The notes under the pieces were generated by a model, which was given only the letters and a program-made list of their open reading frames with translations, made no database searches and was not told where the DNA came from. The position numbers and the translations under genes are program-made. From NCBI GenBank assembly GCA_006384855.1, contig VCJN01002371.1:124001-188000 (forward strand): DNA of 64,000 nt. The letters are read 5' to 3'. Position 1 is the first letter of the stretch; every line of letters starts with the position of its first letter. This document shows, one piece after another, positions 10,040 to 21,717 of this stretch. The stretch comes from Tetraselmis striata (Eukaryota; Chlorophyta; Chlorodendrophyceae; Chlorodendrales; Chlorodendraceae).

Positions 10040-12822
10040 TCATGCCGGGGGATTGAAACCCTGGGGAGGGCCGGCGCTGGGGCCGGCGGGCATCTGCTTG
10101 GCGTTGGCGCGCAGCACGGAGCCGGGCGAGGGGTACGGGCGCGACTGGAACAGCGGCCCGCCGGCGGTGGTGTCCGCGGCGCGCGGCTGGCAGCCGTCGA
10201 GCCCGGTGGTCCAGCCGCCCGACGGCGCGTCGGAGTACGCGCTGGGGTCCATGGGGTCCAGCTCGTCGCGGTCCGCGCCGCGCCGCGGCTTGCGCTGGGT
10301 GCGGCTGGCCTCCAGGCGCGCCCGCCGCTCGCGCTGCTCCCGGTCCGCGCGCTCCTGGCGGCTCTCGCGCGGCCGCTTGGGCTCTGCGGACTCTCGCGGC
10401 GGCGCAGCCGACACCGCGGCCGCCAGCGACGACGCGGCCGGCGGGGCCGCCGCCAGCGTGCGGGTGGCGTCGGCCACCCACGGCGGCGGCGCGGCGCCCG
10501 GGCCGCCGTCGCGGTAGTAGCCCGTGCCGGCGGCGCCCGCCTTGAACACGTACCCAGTCCGCGGCCCAGCGAACGCCTCCGACGCCACAAACTCCGGCGG
10601 AGCCCCTGCCGCGGTGGCTGCCGGGGGCTCCCACTGCCGCACGCCGGTCGAGGCGTTGAAATAGTACGTGGCGCCCGAGGAGGGGTCCGCCGCGGACTGC
10701 CAGCCGGGCGGCAGCCCAGAGGCCCCACCTCCGGCGGAGGCGGCCCCCGGCGCCGGCACGCCCGGCTTCTCCCAGCTGCGCTGCCCGGTGGCCAGGTTGA
10801 AGTAGTACGTGGTGCGGTACGTGGGGTCCACCGCGGCCTGCCAGCCCGGCGCCAGGCCGCTGTCGCCCCCCGGGGGCGAGGGGCCGGGCGCGGACCCGGA
10901 CGCTGGCGCGGTGATGCCTCTGGCCTGCAGGCGCTTGAGCAGCGCTGGCGGCAGCCTCCGCGCGCCGCCGCCCTCCTGCCCCGGCGCAAGCACCTGGATC
11001 AGTCTGCGTGTGGGCACATACCTACTCTGGACATACATGGTTGCCTGCGCGGCCATTGCAGCGCAATGATCTGGATGACCCTTATCAGAAGTACGAGGAG
11101 GACGTGTCCCGGGATAAGCCCCAGGGGCCGAGAGGGGCGTTCCTCTATAGGGGGGCATTCATGATGATGCAGAGACTGTGCTGTCATACGGGACATCGGG
11201 TGTACGACAGTGGCATTGAACAGTGCACCGACGCCCCCGCCATCACCGCACCCATGCCCAGCATTAGCACCCATCGGCCGTCGCTTACGGCGCTCACTCG
11301 CAACGCTGCGAAGCCGAACCTTCCCAACAAGGCAAACGTGGGAAATCCCATGTCGGACCCATGGAGACTGTTGCTACGGGTGGCATGCCGCCCAGGCTCG
11401 AGGATCATGCCGTGAGCTCTTATGGGTACGTCGGCGCCCACACGTGTATGTGTATATGCTGGTGCATGCGTACATGTATTTGTATACGCCTGGTTGTGCT
11501 GCATAAGCTTTGTATACATTCCTCTGTACACACGTATAGCTGCAGGCCAGGCATGCAGGAGCTGTGTAGCAGGCAGGTCCATTTGGGCAGGCATTGGGCA
11601 GGCATGGCGTGACAGGGAGCCGGGGCAAGGAGCGCACCTGAGGCTGGGCCGCCGGCTCCGGGGGGGCGGCGGCCGGGGCGGAGGAGCCGGGCGCCCCGCC
11701 GCCGCGCGCGGCGACCTGCGCCATGACGGCGGAGGGCGGCTGGTAGTTGACCCAGTCGCCCTGCCCGCGCTGCTTGGCGAGCGCGCCAAAGCCGCTGCTG
11801 CTGCCGGGCTCCGCGTCCGCCTTGCTGGCGCGCGCCTCCCGCAGGTCGTCCATCATCCGCTTCAGCGCGCCCTTGGCCTCGCCCGCCGACCCCGCCTCGA
11901 CCGCGTCCCAGCCCGTGCTGTCCTCCGGCGCCTTGCGCTTGGCGCCAGCCTCCGCGTCCAGCACGCCCCGGGCCTCCGCCTCCGCCTCGCGCAGCACCGC
12001 CTGCCGCACCGCGTCATCCTCCACCTGCACCGCCCGAAACCGGCCCCCGCCATATACCCAAGCCAATCAGCCTCAGCCGCCCCAGGGAGCTCAGCGGCAC
12101 ACCCGCCCCGCTTCGTGCAAATAGGCGGCAATCGAGGTGGCCATCCTGACAGTGTTCACGCCCAATCGCTGCACGAGTTTGTGTGGCATATTCTGAAGAG
12201 TGTGTCGACTGCTCGTTATCGGTTACCGCACACAACGTTTAGATAATCCATAGCCGCAACTCGATTATTTCGTAGCTAACTAGTGCATTTTTTGTGTTGC
12301 GGCTGCTAGCACACGCATCCGTCATAGCGACTAGTGAGTACGGTATATGAATGCAGGTCCCTAAGCAAATTCTCAACGGAGAATCAGGAAAAGATCCCCC
12401 CCCCCCCCCCCCCCCCCGGACCCAGTACAAGGCGCTGATGACTCCAAGTCACCACTGACACAGCAAAGGCGGTTGGGATTTGCGGACACAGAGGGGCCAC
12501 GGGAAGCGCGGGCCAAGGGATGCGGCACGATGGTGGTAGTGAGGGGAGCTCCGGGGTGGGGGCCTACCGTCTGAGGGTGCGCCTGCAGCCTGGCGTGAGG
12601 CGGAGGAGCGAAGCTGCCCGGGGGGCCGGGAGGGCCGGGAAGGCCTGGCGGGCGTGGCGGGCCTGGTGGGCCGGGCGGCCGCGGGCGGAAGCTTCCCGGT
12701 GGTCCGGGTGGGCCGGGTGGACCAGGTGGGCCTGGTGGTCGGGGTGGGCCTGGGAGAGCTGGGGGCCCTGGCGGGCCTGGTGGGCCCGGTGGGCGCGGCG
12801 GAGGGCCGCCGCCGCCGTTCAT
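10040..12822 (-). CDS. PQBP1: PQBP1-like splicing factor with two WW domains
   Basis: Three in-phase coding exons, 12822-12568, 12024-11638 and 10993-10040, join at GT-AG sites into 531 residues. Exon 1 is a collagen-like run of Gly-Pro-Pro units. WW1 (about 261-290; LAPGWQ, TTYYFN, SWEKP) and WW2 (about 308-337; LPPGWQ, TYYFN, QWEPP) bind proline-rich ligands. The C-terminus (about 457-509) has [15 protein letters not shown], a WTTGLDG turn, [11 protein letters not shown] and [11 protein letters not shown]. This is the PQBP1 signature that in animals and plants contacts the U5 snRNP 15-kDa protein. The role is therefore nuclear pre-mRNA splicing and transcription coupling. Animal PQBP1 has one WW domain; two here is notable. 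The start is uncertain: the ATG at 12822 sits just after a possible CTCAG acceptor, so an upstream exon may exist. Intron 1 holds a 22-base C run on the plus strand. Confidence 0.85.
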
Positions 12823-14190
12823 CTGAGCTCGCTGCGCCGGGGAGTCCGCCTCCGGCACCCTACCGGCTGGGCCGACAGCCAGTCGAATGTCGTCGCAGCA
12901 CCGCTCGTCAAGCAGGTCACAGATGCTGGCTGGGCTGGCCTGCTATGTCACACACAGCGGTCCTTGTAGCGCTGCTGATTTTGCCGGTGTAGCCCCGACT
13001 GGCGACCATTCCTGACGACGCCCGCCAGCAGGTCTTCGCTGCTGCTCCCCTTGGGCTGCTCCTGATCCTCCGATCCTATCCGGATGCTGTGTTCCTGCCC
13101 CAGTAGCCCGACGCGCCTAATCCTACTAGCGCGAAAAATCCCCGCTTCCTGCTGGAAGAGAAGAACGAACGTGATCATGACGGAAATACCGCGCTTTCAC
13201 AAATTTTGAGCCACGACGGAAATGTGCCAGTTCAAGTACCTGGGTACCCTTCACCACGGGTTTCCCGCGCTCACGTCCATGGAAGCAGCACGCCGTGTGA
13301 ACCAAACCCATCCATCACAAGCATCCGCCTGCAGCTGATACAGCAGCAGATATGCTGCTGCTGCTGCTGCTCGAGTACGCGCGGACGAACTATCAGCAGC
13401 CTTCAGCTGCCCCGCAGCAACGTCCAGGAGTAGCCAAGAGTAGGAGTCGCCAGTCCCCACCTTTTGCCATTAGCAGCGCGGCCAGTGTCTCAAACCTCGA
13501 AGACAGCAGCGCAGCAGCTGGGCCGGCGACTTATGTGCTTTGCCACTGGGCCGCACTGCCTTCCTGGCTTTTCTGCTGCGGGCCTGCGGCGCTTGGGTCG
13601 CCCTTGTCCGCCGATTCAGTGCACACGTCAGCGCGTAAACCCTACCCCCCCCCCCCCCCTTTCCCGGGCGCCGCAGCTGTGCATCTCCACGCTCCTGGCT
13701 CGCCTCCCAGTGCCGCTGTGCCGCGGAGCCTAGTGCGGGGCTACGTGCCAACCCCGTCCAGGCCGGGCACCGTGTCGGCACCTTCGAAATGTCCGACCCC
13801 AGCGACGCCCCGTGAGCCCCCCCCCCCCCCCCCCCCCCCACACTGTGCGCGTCTCAATATCCGCCACCAGGTGTTCGCAGCCAGCTGCGGTATCCATTCA
13901 GCGCCCTCTCGACCCACTCCCTGGGCGCCGCGTTCCACTATGGGATACTTTCTATCATATCGGAAGTACGTGCCACCGGATGTTTCCGGGTGTCAATGTA
14001 GATAGCGACTAGCCCACTGTATGATAGTTAGACCTCTAATATTTTCGAAAGAAGTAATGGTATAAACATTTTTATATAAGACATACAGATGTAGATAGCC
14101 TTATGCCCCGTTCAGTCCCCGATCTTAACCCCCCCCCCACACCCCCCGCCCCCCCGGACCTGTTCCTTCAGGTGTAGTGTAGCGCCGCAG
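12823..14190. other. Intergenic and likely intronic sequence with C runs and a (GCT)n tract
   Basis: It contains a GCT/CAG microsatellite (about 13350-13372) and C runs at 13645-13659 and 13817-13839. A further interrupted C stretch before 14160 looks like the polypyrimidine tract of an intron. A long plus-strand frame (13352-14005) is mostly homopolymer-encoded proline and shows no domain. An upstream exon of the ankyrin gene is expected here, but I cannot place it. Confidence 0.4.
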
Positions 14191-15216
14191 GACCCGGAGG
14201 CCCCGGCGGACCCGCACTGCCGCGAGGACGTGGAGTTGCCAGGGGAGCCACCCGCCGGGCACATCGAAATCCCGGCGTGGATGATGCCGCTGCTGGTAGA
14301 GCGCCTGGAACCCTCCTGGCTGGGCACGCTGAGGCATGTGAGCGCCGAGGCCCGCCGTGCGGTATGCTTCTGTGAGCGGAAGGCCGGCGCGCCCGCCGCC
14401 ATCCGCGTGCGCGAGCTGTGCGCCAGCCCGGACCTGCTGGCGTGGGCGGCGGGCCAGGGGATGCCGTGGGACGGGCGGCTGTACAGCACCATCGCGTCCA
14501 CGGGCGACCTGGGCATCCTGCAGTGGGCGGCGGCGCAGGAGGGGCAGGAGGCCCGGGCGCTGCGGCTCTGGCTGGAGCGCTGCCTGGTGGATGCGGCGGC
14601 CGGGGGGCACCTGGCGATGGTGCAGTGGATCACGTCGCGCACCTCGGGCTGCGACGAGTGGGTGATGGCGGCGGCCTCGAAGAACGGGCACCTGGCGGTG
14701 ATCCAGTGGCTGCGCAGCCGCGGGGTGCCGTGGAACGAATGGGTGTGCCAGGACGCCGCGTGGGGCGGCCATCTGGAGGTCATCCAGTGGGCCAGGGAGC
14801 ACGGCTGCGTGTGGGACGCGGCCGTGGTCGAGGCGGCGGCCGGGCAGGGTCACCTGGAGATCCTGCGCTGGTGCCTGGACAACGGCTGCCCCAGCAGCAG
14901 CCGCGTCTGCGAGTTCGCGGCCAAGAGCGGGGAGCTCCGCGTGCTGCAGTGGGCGCGGGAGAACGCTCACGCCTGGGACGAGCGGACGTGCGAGGCGGCG
15001 GCGGGCGGCGGCCACCTCGCGCTGCTGCAGTGGGCCACGGAGCAGGGCTGCCCCATGGACAAGTGGGCCTTCCCCGCGGCCGCGGCTCAGGGCCACCTGC
15101 CTGTCCTGGAGTGGGGGCGGCGCCACCTCAGCTCGGCGTGGGATCAACGGCAGATTGTGTTCTCAGCGCTCAGCACCAACCAAGTCAGAGTCATCCAGTG
15201 GCTGGGCGAGCTGTAG
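14191..15216 (+). CDS. Ankyrin-repeat protein (last or only exon)
   Basis: One open exon of 341 codons ends in TAG. It begins after a C-rich tract and a CCGCAG acceptor. The first in-frame ATG is at 14281 (MMPLLVERLEPSWLGTL), so either that is the start or an upstream exon supplies it. From about residue 75 it is a chain of eight or nine ~27-residue repeats of the form AAxxGHLxxLxWxxxxGCxW, for example GGHLEVIQWAREHGCVWD and GQGHLEILRWCLDNGCPSSS. This is the divergent ankyrin type common in algae and protists. It probably forms a solenoid for protein binding, and no catalytic domain is seen. The N-terminal segment, with VERLEPSWLGTLRHVSAEAR, resembles an F-box-like helix pair, but this is weak. 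Confidence 0.7.
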   Translation, partial: DPEAPADPHCREDVELPGEPPAGHIEIPAWMMPLLVERLEPSWLGTLRHVSAEARRAVCFCERKAGAPAAIRVRELCASPDLLAWAAGQGMPWDGRLYSTIASTGDLGILQWAAAQEGQEARALRLWLERCLVDAAAGGHLAMVQWITSRTSGCDEWVMAAASKNGHLAVIQWLRSRGVPWNEWVCQDAAWGGHLEVIQWAREHGCVWDAAVVEAAAGQGHLEILRWCLDNGCPSSSRVCEFAAKSGELRVLQWARENAHAWDERTCEAAAGGGHLALLQWATEQGCPMDKWAFPAAAAQGHLPVLEWGRRHLSSAWDQRQIVFSALSTNQVRVIQWLGEL

Positions 15217-15612
15217 CCACAGAGGCAACCGCTCGTAACGTCGCTGCCATTGCCCGCACATGCCCACAATCCGAATCCCAGTATTGCCCAGCGTCCCCGT
15301 ACGGGCCGGAAGTGTATCCCGAGTGGCTATCGATGCACGCCGCCGACTTCCTGCTGATTCGCATGCAGCCAACATTGAGCTATGCGCCAAGTTGCCAACA
15401 TGTCTTCGGCTATGCTCCCCGGGTCATAGCTCCAGTTGTCCGCACCGGGGGAAAGCTTCGCCGCCCCTCTCCTTGTCCCAATGGGGGAACCAACCATGGT
15501 TGTGTGTTTAATAACTCTGAAGTTAAGTTGTTACAGCCGACTCAGTGAAGTGACCCTCAGGAACACCACGCCAAGTGAGGAAGCCCCTGCGTGGTTGGGA
15601 ATAATGTAGCGT
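15217..15612. other. No gene recognised
   Basis: 3' flank of the ankyrin exon and intergenic sequence. I see no conserved signal. Confidence 0.35.
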
Positions 15613-15993
15613 CTACTGAACTTCCTCTGCGTTGCAGATGATTGGGTGTCCCTGGCCAGCAAAGCGTGCGCTGGCAGAGATAACGCTCCTCCGCATGCGC
15701 CTTGCAAGCTGGCGGGTGCCGCAGAAGTACATGCTTAGGCTACCCTGCGCGCTCCGCGCCAGCACCTCCGCACAGATCGGACCCAGCACCTCCCGGGCGG
15801 TGCTCTCCCGGTAGCGCAGGAAACCCTCTCAGAGGCTGCCCCTCACCAGTGCGCCCAGCTCCAGCTCCTCCTCCGGCGAGGCGCTGCGCACGTATATGTA
15901 TGGGTAGAAGCACCACGGGTCACGCTCCTCCTGCATCGCCTCGGCCATTGCGATGAGCTCGCGGCCATTGCGATGAGTTTCTTGGTTAAGACA
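15613..15993 (-). pseudogene. Unrecognised coding segment interrupted by an in-frame TGA
   Basis: On the minus strand, an open frame with coding-like composition runs from AMAEAMQEERDPWCFYPYIY through an acidic stretch to GALVRGSL and hits TGA at 15831-15829. It then continues open in the same frame for another 71 codons (EGFLRYRESTAREVLGPICA and beyond) to TAG at 15615-15613. A Trp codon at the TGA would restore a continuous reading, so a nonsense mutation or a sequencing error is the simplest explanation. An undetected intron or programmed recoding is less likely. I do not recognise the family. Confidence 0.35.
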
Positions 15994-16404
15994 GGCACTG
16001 CTGGTGGTTTGGGACCTGTGTGGAGCGTGGTCTGGGCGCGCGTGCACCAGCGGTCGGGCGCGGCGTGCAGCAGCGGTCCCTGCCACTGCGGCCTATCGTC
16101 ACTCTGATCGGCATCAGTCCTGTCGCTCCAACTGCACCGCCGCCCACCTGTATGAGGTTCGTTACCGCCGCGACTGTGTTTTGTGATGCCTGTAGCTACC
16201 GGCTTTCTGTGTCCTTTGATACGGTCTGCGTATTCGGTTACTCGTCTCGGGCGCTGTGTTTGTAGGTCATGTGCCGTGTCGTCGTGTCGTGCGCAACTGT
16301 CTGTCTTTTATCTTATGTTTCTTTTTTGTCTTCACGAAGCTGTGTAACTCTGTTTCTGTGCCTCCTACGCGCGTAGTATCTTCCGAATCCAACTATATTA
16401 TCAC

Positions 16405-18510
16405 TTATGGGGAATTTAAGTTGCCCCTGGCACGGCACCGAACGCTGCAACTCGTTCTTTTTTACCCGAAATGTGAATCGATGCACATTGATCAGGTATT
16501 TGGCATTGTCATTGTCCTCATCGTTGCGTGACATTTCGTAATATGACAGAGAAAGCTCACTGAGTTGTTTGGAAATGTATTATATATTGAGTAAGTATTT
16601 ATGTCTGCGAAAATCACGATCGAGTCCGACTACAGCCGGTATATGGTCACATATCTGGATTTTTAGTTGCCCCTGGCAGGGCAGCAAACGCTGCAACTCG
16701 TTCTCTTTCACCCGAAATGTGAATCGATGCACATTGATCATGTATTTGGCATTGTCATTGTCCTCATCGTTGCGTGACATTTCGCAATATGACAGAGAAA
16801 GCTCATGGAGTTGTTTGGAAATGTATTATATATTGAGCAAGTATTTATGTGTGCGAAAATCACGATCGAGTCCGACTACAGCCGGAATATGGTCACATAT
16901 CTGGATTTTTAGTTGCCCCTGGCAGGGCAGCGAACGCTGCAACTCGTTCTCTTTCACCCGAAATGTGAATCGATGCACATTGATCATGTATTTGGCATTG
17001 TCATTGTCCTCATCGTTGCGTGACATTTCGCAATATGACAGAGAAAGCTCATGGAGTTGTTTGGAAATGTATTATATATTGAGTAAGTATTTATGTCTGC
17101 GAAAATCACGATCGAGTCCGACTACAGCCGGTATATGGTCACACATCGGAATTCTTAGTTGCCCCTGGCAGGGCACCGAACGCTGCAACTCGTTCTCTTT
17201 TACCCGAAATGTGAATCGATGCACATTGATCAGGTATTTGGCATTGTCATTGTCCTCATCGTTGCGTGACATTTCGTAATATGACAGAGAAAGCTCATGG
17301 AGTTGTTGGGAAATGTATTATATATTGAGTAAGTATTTATGTCTGCGAAAATCACGATCGAGTCCGACTACAGCCGGTATATGGTCACATATCTGGATTT
17401 TTAGTTGCCCCTGGCAGGGCAGCAAACGCTGCAACTCGTTCTCTTTCACCCGAAATGTGAATCGATGCACATTGATCAGGTATTTGGCATTGTCATTGTC
17501 CTCATCGTTGCGTGACATTTCGTAATATGACAGAGAAAGCTCATGGAGTTGTTTGGAAATGTATTATATATTGAGTAAGTATTTATGTCTGCGAAAATCA
17601 CGATCGAGTCCGACTACAGCCGGTATATGGTCACATATCTGGATTTTTAGTTGCCCCTGGCAGGGCAGCGAACGCTGCAACTCGTTCTCTTTCACCCGAA
17701 ATGTGAATCGATGCACATTGATCATGTATTTGGCATTGTCATTGTCCTCATCGTTGCGTGACATTTCGCAATATGACAGAGAAAGCTCATGGAGTTGTTT
17801 GGAAATGTATTATATATTGAGCAAGTATTTATGTGTGCGAAAATCACGATCGAGTCCGACTACAGCCGGTATATGGTCACATATCTGGATTTTTTAGTTG
17901 CCCCTGGCAGGGCAGCGAACGCTGCAACTCGTTCTCTTTCACCCGAAATGTGAATCGATGCACATTGATCATGTATTTGGCATTGTCATTGTCCTCATCG
18001 TTGCGTGACATTTCGCAATATGACAGAGAAAGCTCATGGAGTTGTTGGGAAATGTATTATATATTGAGTAAGTATTTATGTCTGCGAAAATCACGATCGA
18101 GTCCGACTACAGCCGGTATATGGTCACATATCGGGATTCTTTGTTGCCCCTGGCAGGGCACCGAACGCTGCAACTCGTTCTCTTTCACCCGAAATGTGAA
18201 TCGATGCACATTGATCATGTATTTGGCATTGTCATTGTCCTCATCGTTGCGTGACATTTCGCAATATGACAGAGAAAGCTCATGGAGTTGTTGGGAAATG
18301 TATTATATATTGAGTAAGTATTTATGTCTGCGAAAATCACGATCGAGTCCGACTACAGCCGGTATATGGTCACATATCGGGATTCTTTGTTGCCCCTGGC
18401 AGGGCACCGAACGCTGTAACTCGTTCTCTCTTACGACAAATTTGAATGACTACCCGTTAATAATGCGTTTGGCATCGTCGTTGTCCTCATCGTTGCGTGA
18501 CATGCTGTAG
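16405..18510. repeat. 246-bp tandem satellite, about 8.5 units
   Basis: A 246-bp unit is repeated head to tail, with boundaries near 16580, 16826, 17072, 17318, 17564, 17810, 18057 and 18303. A diverged half unit precedes it and a fading last unit follows. The unit near 17810 is 247 bp (one extra T). Because 246 is 82 codons, frames persist across units. On the plus strand they run for up to 236 residues. On the minus strand each unit has the same 66-codon ORF beginning MSRNDEDNDNAK and ending YLLNI. Unit differences change amino acids freely, so I infer a satellite, possibly seeded from a gene fragment, rather than a protein under selection. Confidence 0.9.
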
Positions 18511-21500
18511 TATGAAGAATGATTTGTATGTACTTGTATGACAGTGTAAAACGTTGAGTCAGTATTAATGTGCACGATGATTTTCACAATATGCATCCGC
18601 GTGCGCACATATGAGTATGATTAGTTCACAACGCATACAAGTTATTAAGGTTTACATCATGAGTAAAGTCTGCCATGGAGTACTCGATCTAATGATGTGG
18701 TTGTGTGATCTGTGCACGAGGAGATGGCTGCCAACACAGTGAGAAAAATGAAATTTATCAGCTGACATATTGACTCGGGCCGAAAGGCCGGGATTGCCTT
18801 GGGGCTGTGTCCCACACAGTCACCGGAAAATCCTAGAACATCGTACATCGTCCTCAGCTGTGCTTGCCCTTGGGAATATAAAGGCACGCAGTCTGTTGTA
18901 GTATTAGTAGTTTTACCGTGTCAGCCCGGTAAACACTACTGTACACCTTATTCCCTGGCCGGGTCAAACGGCCGCAACTCCTGGACGTCGTGCACCCAGT
19001 AGCCCCGCATTAATGCACGCGGTTTGCAGTGGTGTGTGTGTGTTGCTAGCACTCCGATGCCTTGACTTGCCTGCGACTGGCTTGAGGCCAGGCAAAAAAT
19101 CCAAACCTCACGAAAAGTTGACCAAAGTTGACAAAAGTTGAAGCCATATATTCCGGGCGCAAAAGTATAACGACCAAAAACGTCATGTCGCTCGAAATTC
19201 AAAGGTTAAATATGGGTTTGCGAATATTACTAAAGATTTAATATACCAAAACCCGCGCCGATGCCGATGTGCGGAAGGCGCGCACAGCGCGCGACAATCC
19301 CCCGGCCTCTCATGCGAGCCCGATGACGACGATTCTGTCAAGCATCTCGCCCATCCGTGGCACTTTGCTCAGACATCATGCGGGCCTGAACGACCAAAAC
19401 ACAAAGAACACCAGGCAAGCATGCATCAGAACTTACTTGGCTTGCTGGCGTAGGTTATGAGCTAGCAAGGAGCGCACCATGTGGCCGCGGGGGCTTTGAG
19501 ATGGCTAGGCGGAGCAAGTTCACAGAGGCAGTTTGTTGGCTGTGGGGAATAGATGGACGGGGATCGATAGCACGGCAATTCAATTCAGACGATGCAATGT
19601 ATGTGCATGAGACATGTATGGCACTGGGATCTACCCCTGTCGCTTGGCTCGCCTGTGGAGGGCTGGAGGGGGCAGAGGGAGGGGCACTCCCGCCTCGCAC
19701 GTATCATCAGTTTTGTGGCTAGGAACAACTCATTTCGCTTATTTGTTTAGGCTGCATGCGCCTTGATTCGCGGCCTATTTGGAGTCTTTATTCATTGAGG
19801 GTATGCTAGTGGAATTAGCTAGAAGGTGGGTGTCGCGATGTCCTTATTACTGCCCTTGCGCCCAGGGCGACCGCACAGCATGATCAATCCGCCATCCCAT
19901 CATCTCCCGTGTGGCCTCTGAGAGCAGTGCTGTGCTCCTGCCATGTAGCCCGATGTCTGCTGATGTCATGGAATGTACGCCCCCGAGGGACTGTGCGCCA
20001 CCCATCGTAGTTGCCTTGTTGACGCAATATCACTGACGAGCGAGGGCTTGGTGATGGTGTTAGTGTTGTACTCACCGCATTGGACAACATGCGACATGTG
20101 TCCATGCAATTCAGCCATAGGAATCGAACACTACGCGCCAATACTGGATTTCCATCGGGTTGTAATGTCTTATGGTGCCGGTGGTGGTGGTAGGGGGGGG
20201 GGGCTGACACAATGATATGTTGCTCTCTCCCCCCTCTTGCTCCCACCAGACACATGCACACACAATCATAGCTCCACCGTTGTAATAGCCCTATGCTCCC
20301 CACACTTCCTAACTCTAACGGCTAGTATGTGGCACCCATATACACCAATTATGTGCACTGGGCCAATGGTAGGAGCATAGGGAATGAGCAACAGGTTTCC
20401 GCGCACTTTAGATATCGATGCGTGCCACATTGTTTCTAGCGCCGCAGCAAAAACCGCCACCCGCCAACACACGGCCACACACAATATATAAGCATCGGGG
20501 CGAGAGAGCTGATGCACACGTAGTGGGAGGGCAACATGTTGTGGCTAGTTGACTGGCTGTGTAAGTTTTCCGGGCGCGATGGATGTGTTCCATCGATGCT
20601 CCACCGAGTCGGCCGCGGCACAGAAAGCAAATAATAACTGCATAAATTGGGATACAATTCGGATATATATACTACCCGTGTTAACACTCGAATTTATTAT
20701 TTCATCGCCTCATTCAAACGCATAAGATGCGTGTGATTTTTTCCTGAGGCCAAGAGACAGCAAAACTTCACGATCCAAACGACTGCCAATCTCTCCCTTC
20801 ACAGGTGGGCTTTCGTTTGCAACAAGTAGTCCGGCATTGACCCGTTCAGTAACGGCGACACAGAATATGGCACAAGTCAAAGTACATTTTAAGGCGAACC
20901 TCCGCTGTACAGGTACCAGCACCCGTACGTGAGCACTCATCAGCAGAAATATGTACACATGCACCGTACGGTAGTACCGCGCGCCGCCCTTGCCCATAAT
21001 TAAGGTGAGATATTATTGGCTATATTAATATATTCAGCACCGGCAACGTCGAATGCATTATATTGATTGATTTATTTCTACAATAATGCGATGAGAATTC
21101 GGCCATATTTGCGTTCTAAATTCCAATCCGCATATACTCATGTATTATGCAACAACTAATAACAAGTTAAATAAGGTAATAAAAATATCATCCCCGATCT
21201 ATTTTATTTTCATTTAAGAGTACTGGTCGCTATATACAGTGAAGAACAGGCGTGCGTACGAATTTATAACCGTTAGCGCTATTATAGCGACTAATACCTG
21301 ATGCTGTAACGATTAATATTTAGCGACAATAAAAGAGGCGGGCGCGGGGAGGATGGAGAGCCAGACGATGCTGAGGCGCTGTCGCCGTATCGGCGCGCGA
21401 GACGATGAATTCACTAATAGTCGCTGATAGACATCGGTAACAGTCGCGGGCGTGGTGTTGATATTCGTGGAAGCTCTCGCCGCGCGGTGCATCAGGCCGA

Positions 21501-21594
21501 GCAGGCCGAGCAACAGACCGCCACCTGATCCCTCCTCGGTCTTGCTGCGCTATCTATCCTGCAGCCGCAGTGGCGAGCGCTTGGTGTCATCGTC

Positions 21595-21596
<2 letters not shown>
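18511..21596. other. 3.1-kb gene-free stretch
   Basis: AT-richer than the genes. It contains a short GTTGACCAAAGTTGACAAAAG repetition near 19120-19140 and several isolated ORFs under 100 codons without recognisable domains. I see no exon chain, RNA gene or mobile element that I can support. Confidence 0.45.

Positions 21597-21625
<29 letters not shown>
21597..21625 (+). repeat. 29-base C run upstream of the sulfotransferase start
   Basis: Uninterrupted C homopolymer about 90 bases before the start codon. It lies in the presumed 5' leader or a leader intron and is one of many such runs on the sense strand of host genes. Confidence 0.9.
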
Positions 21626-21628
<3 letters not shown>

Positions 21629-21717
21629 CCACCCGGCAAAGCTCACTGCGTCTTATAGCCGCTGGGAAGCCGCTCCCAACGGCTTTCCGCGCCTCCGCAG
21701 GCCAGCTCGTGACTACA

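Noticed and set aside
9768..10989. Long minus-strand frames overlapping the PQBP1-like exon
   Set aside because: Shadow frames in very GC-rich coding DNA; composition is Arg/Ala/Pro noise, whereas the 10040-10993 frame has both WW domains.
13352..14005. 217-codon plus-strand ORF
   Set aside because: Dominated by translated CTG and C homopolymers; no conserved segment.
14125..15147. 340-codon minus-strand ORF opposite the ankyrin exon
   Set aside because: Antisense shadow of periodic GC-rich repeats; no domain.
16569..17279. 236-codon ORF across the satellite
   Set aside because: Open only because the repeat length is a multiple of three; amino-acid changes between units look unconstrained.
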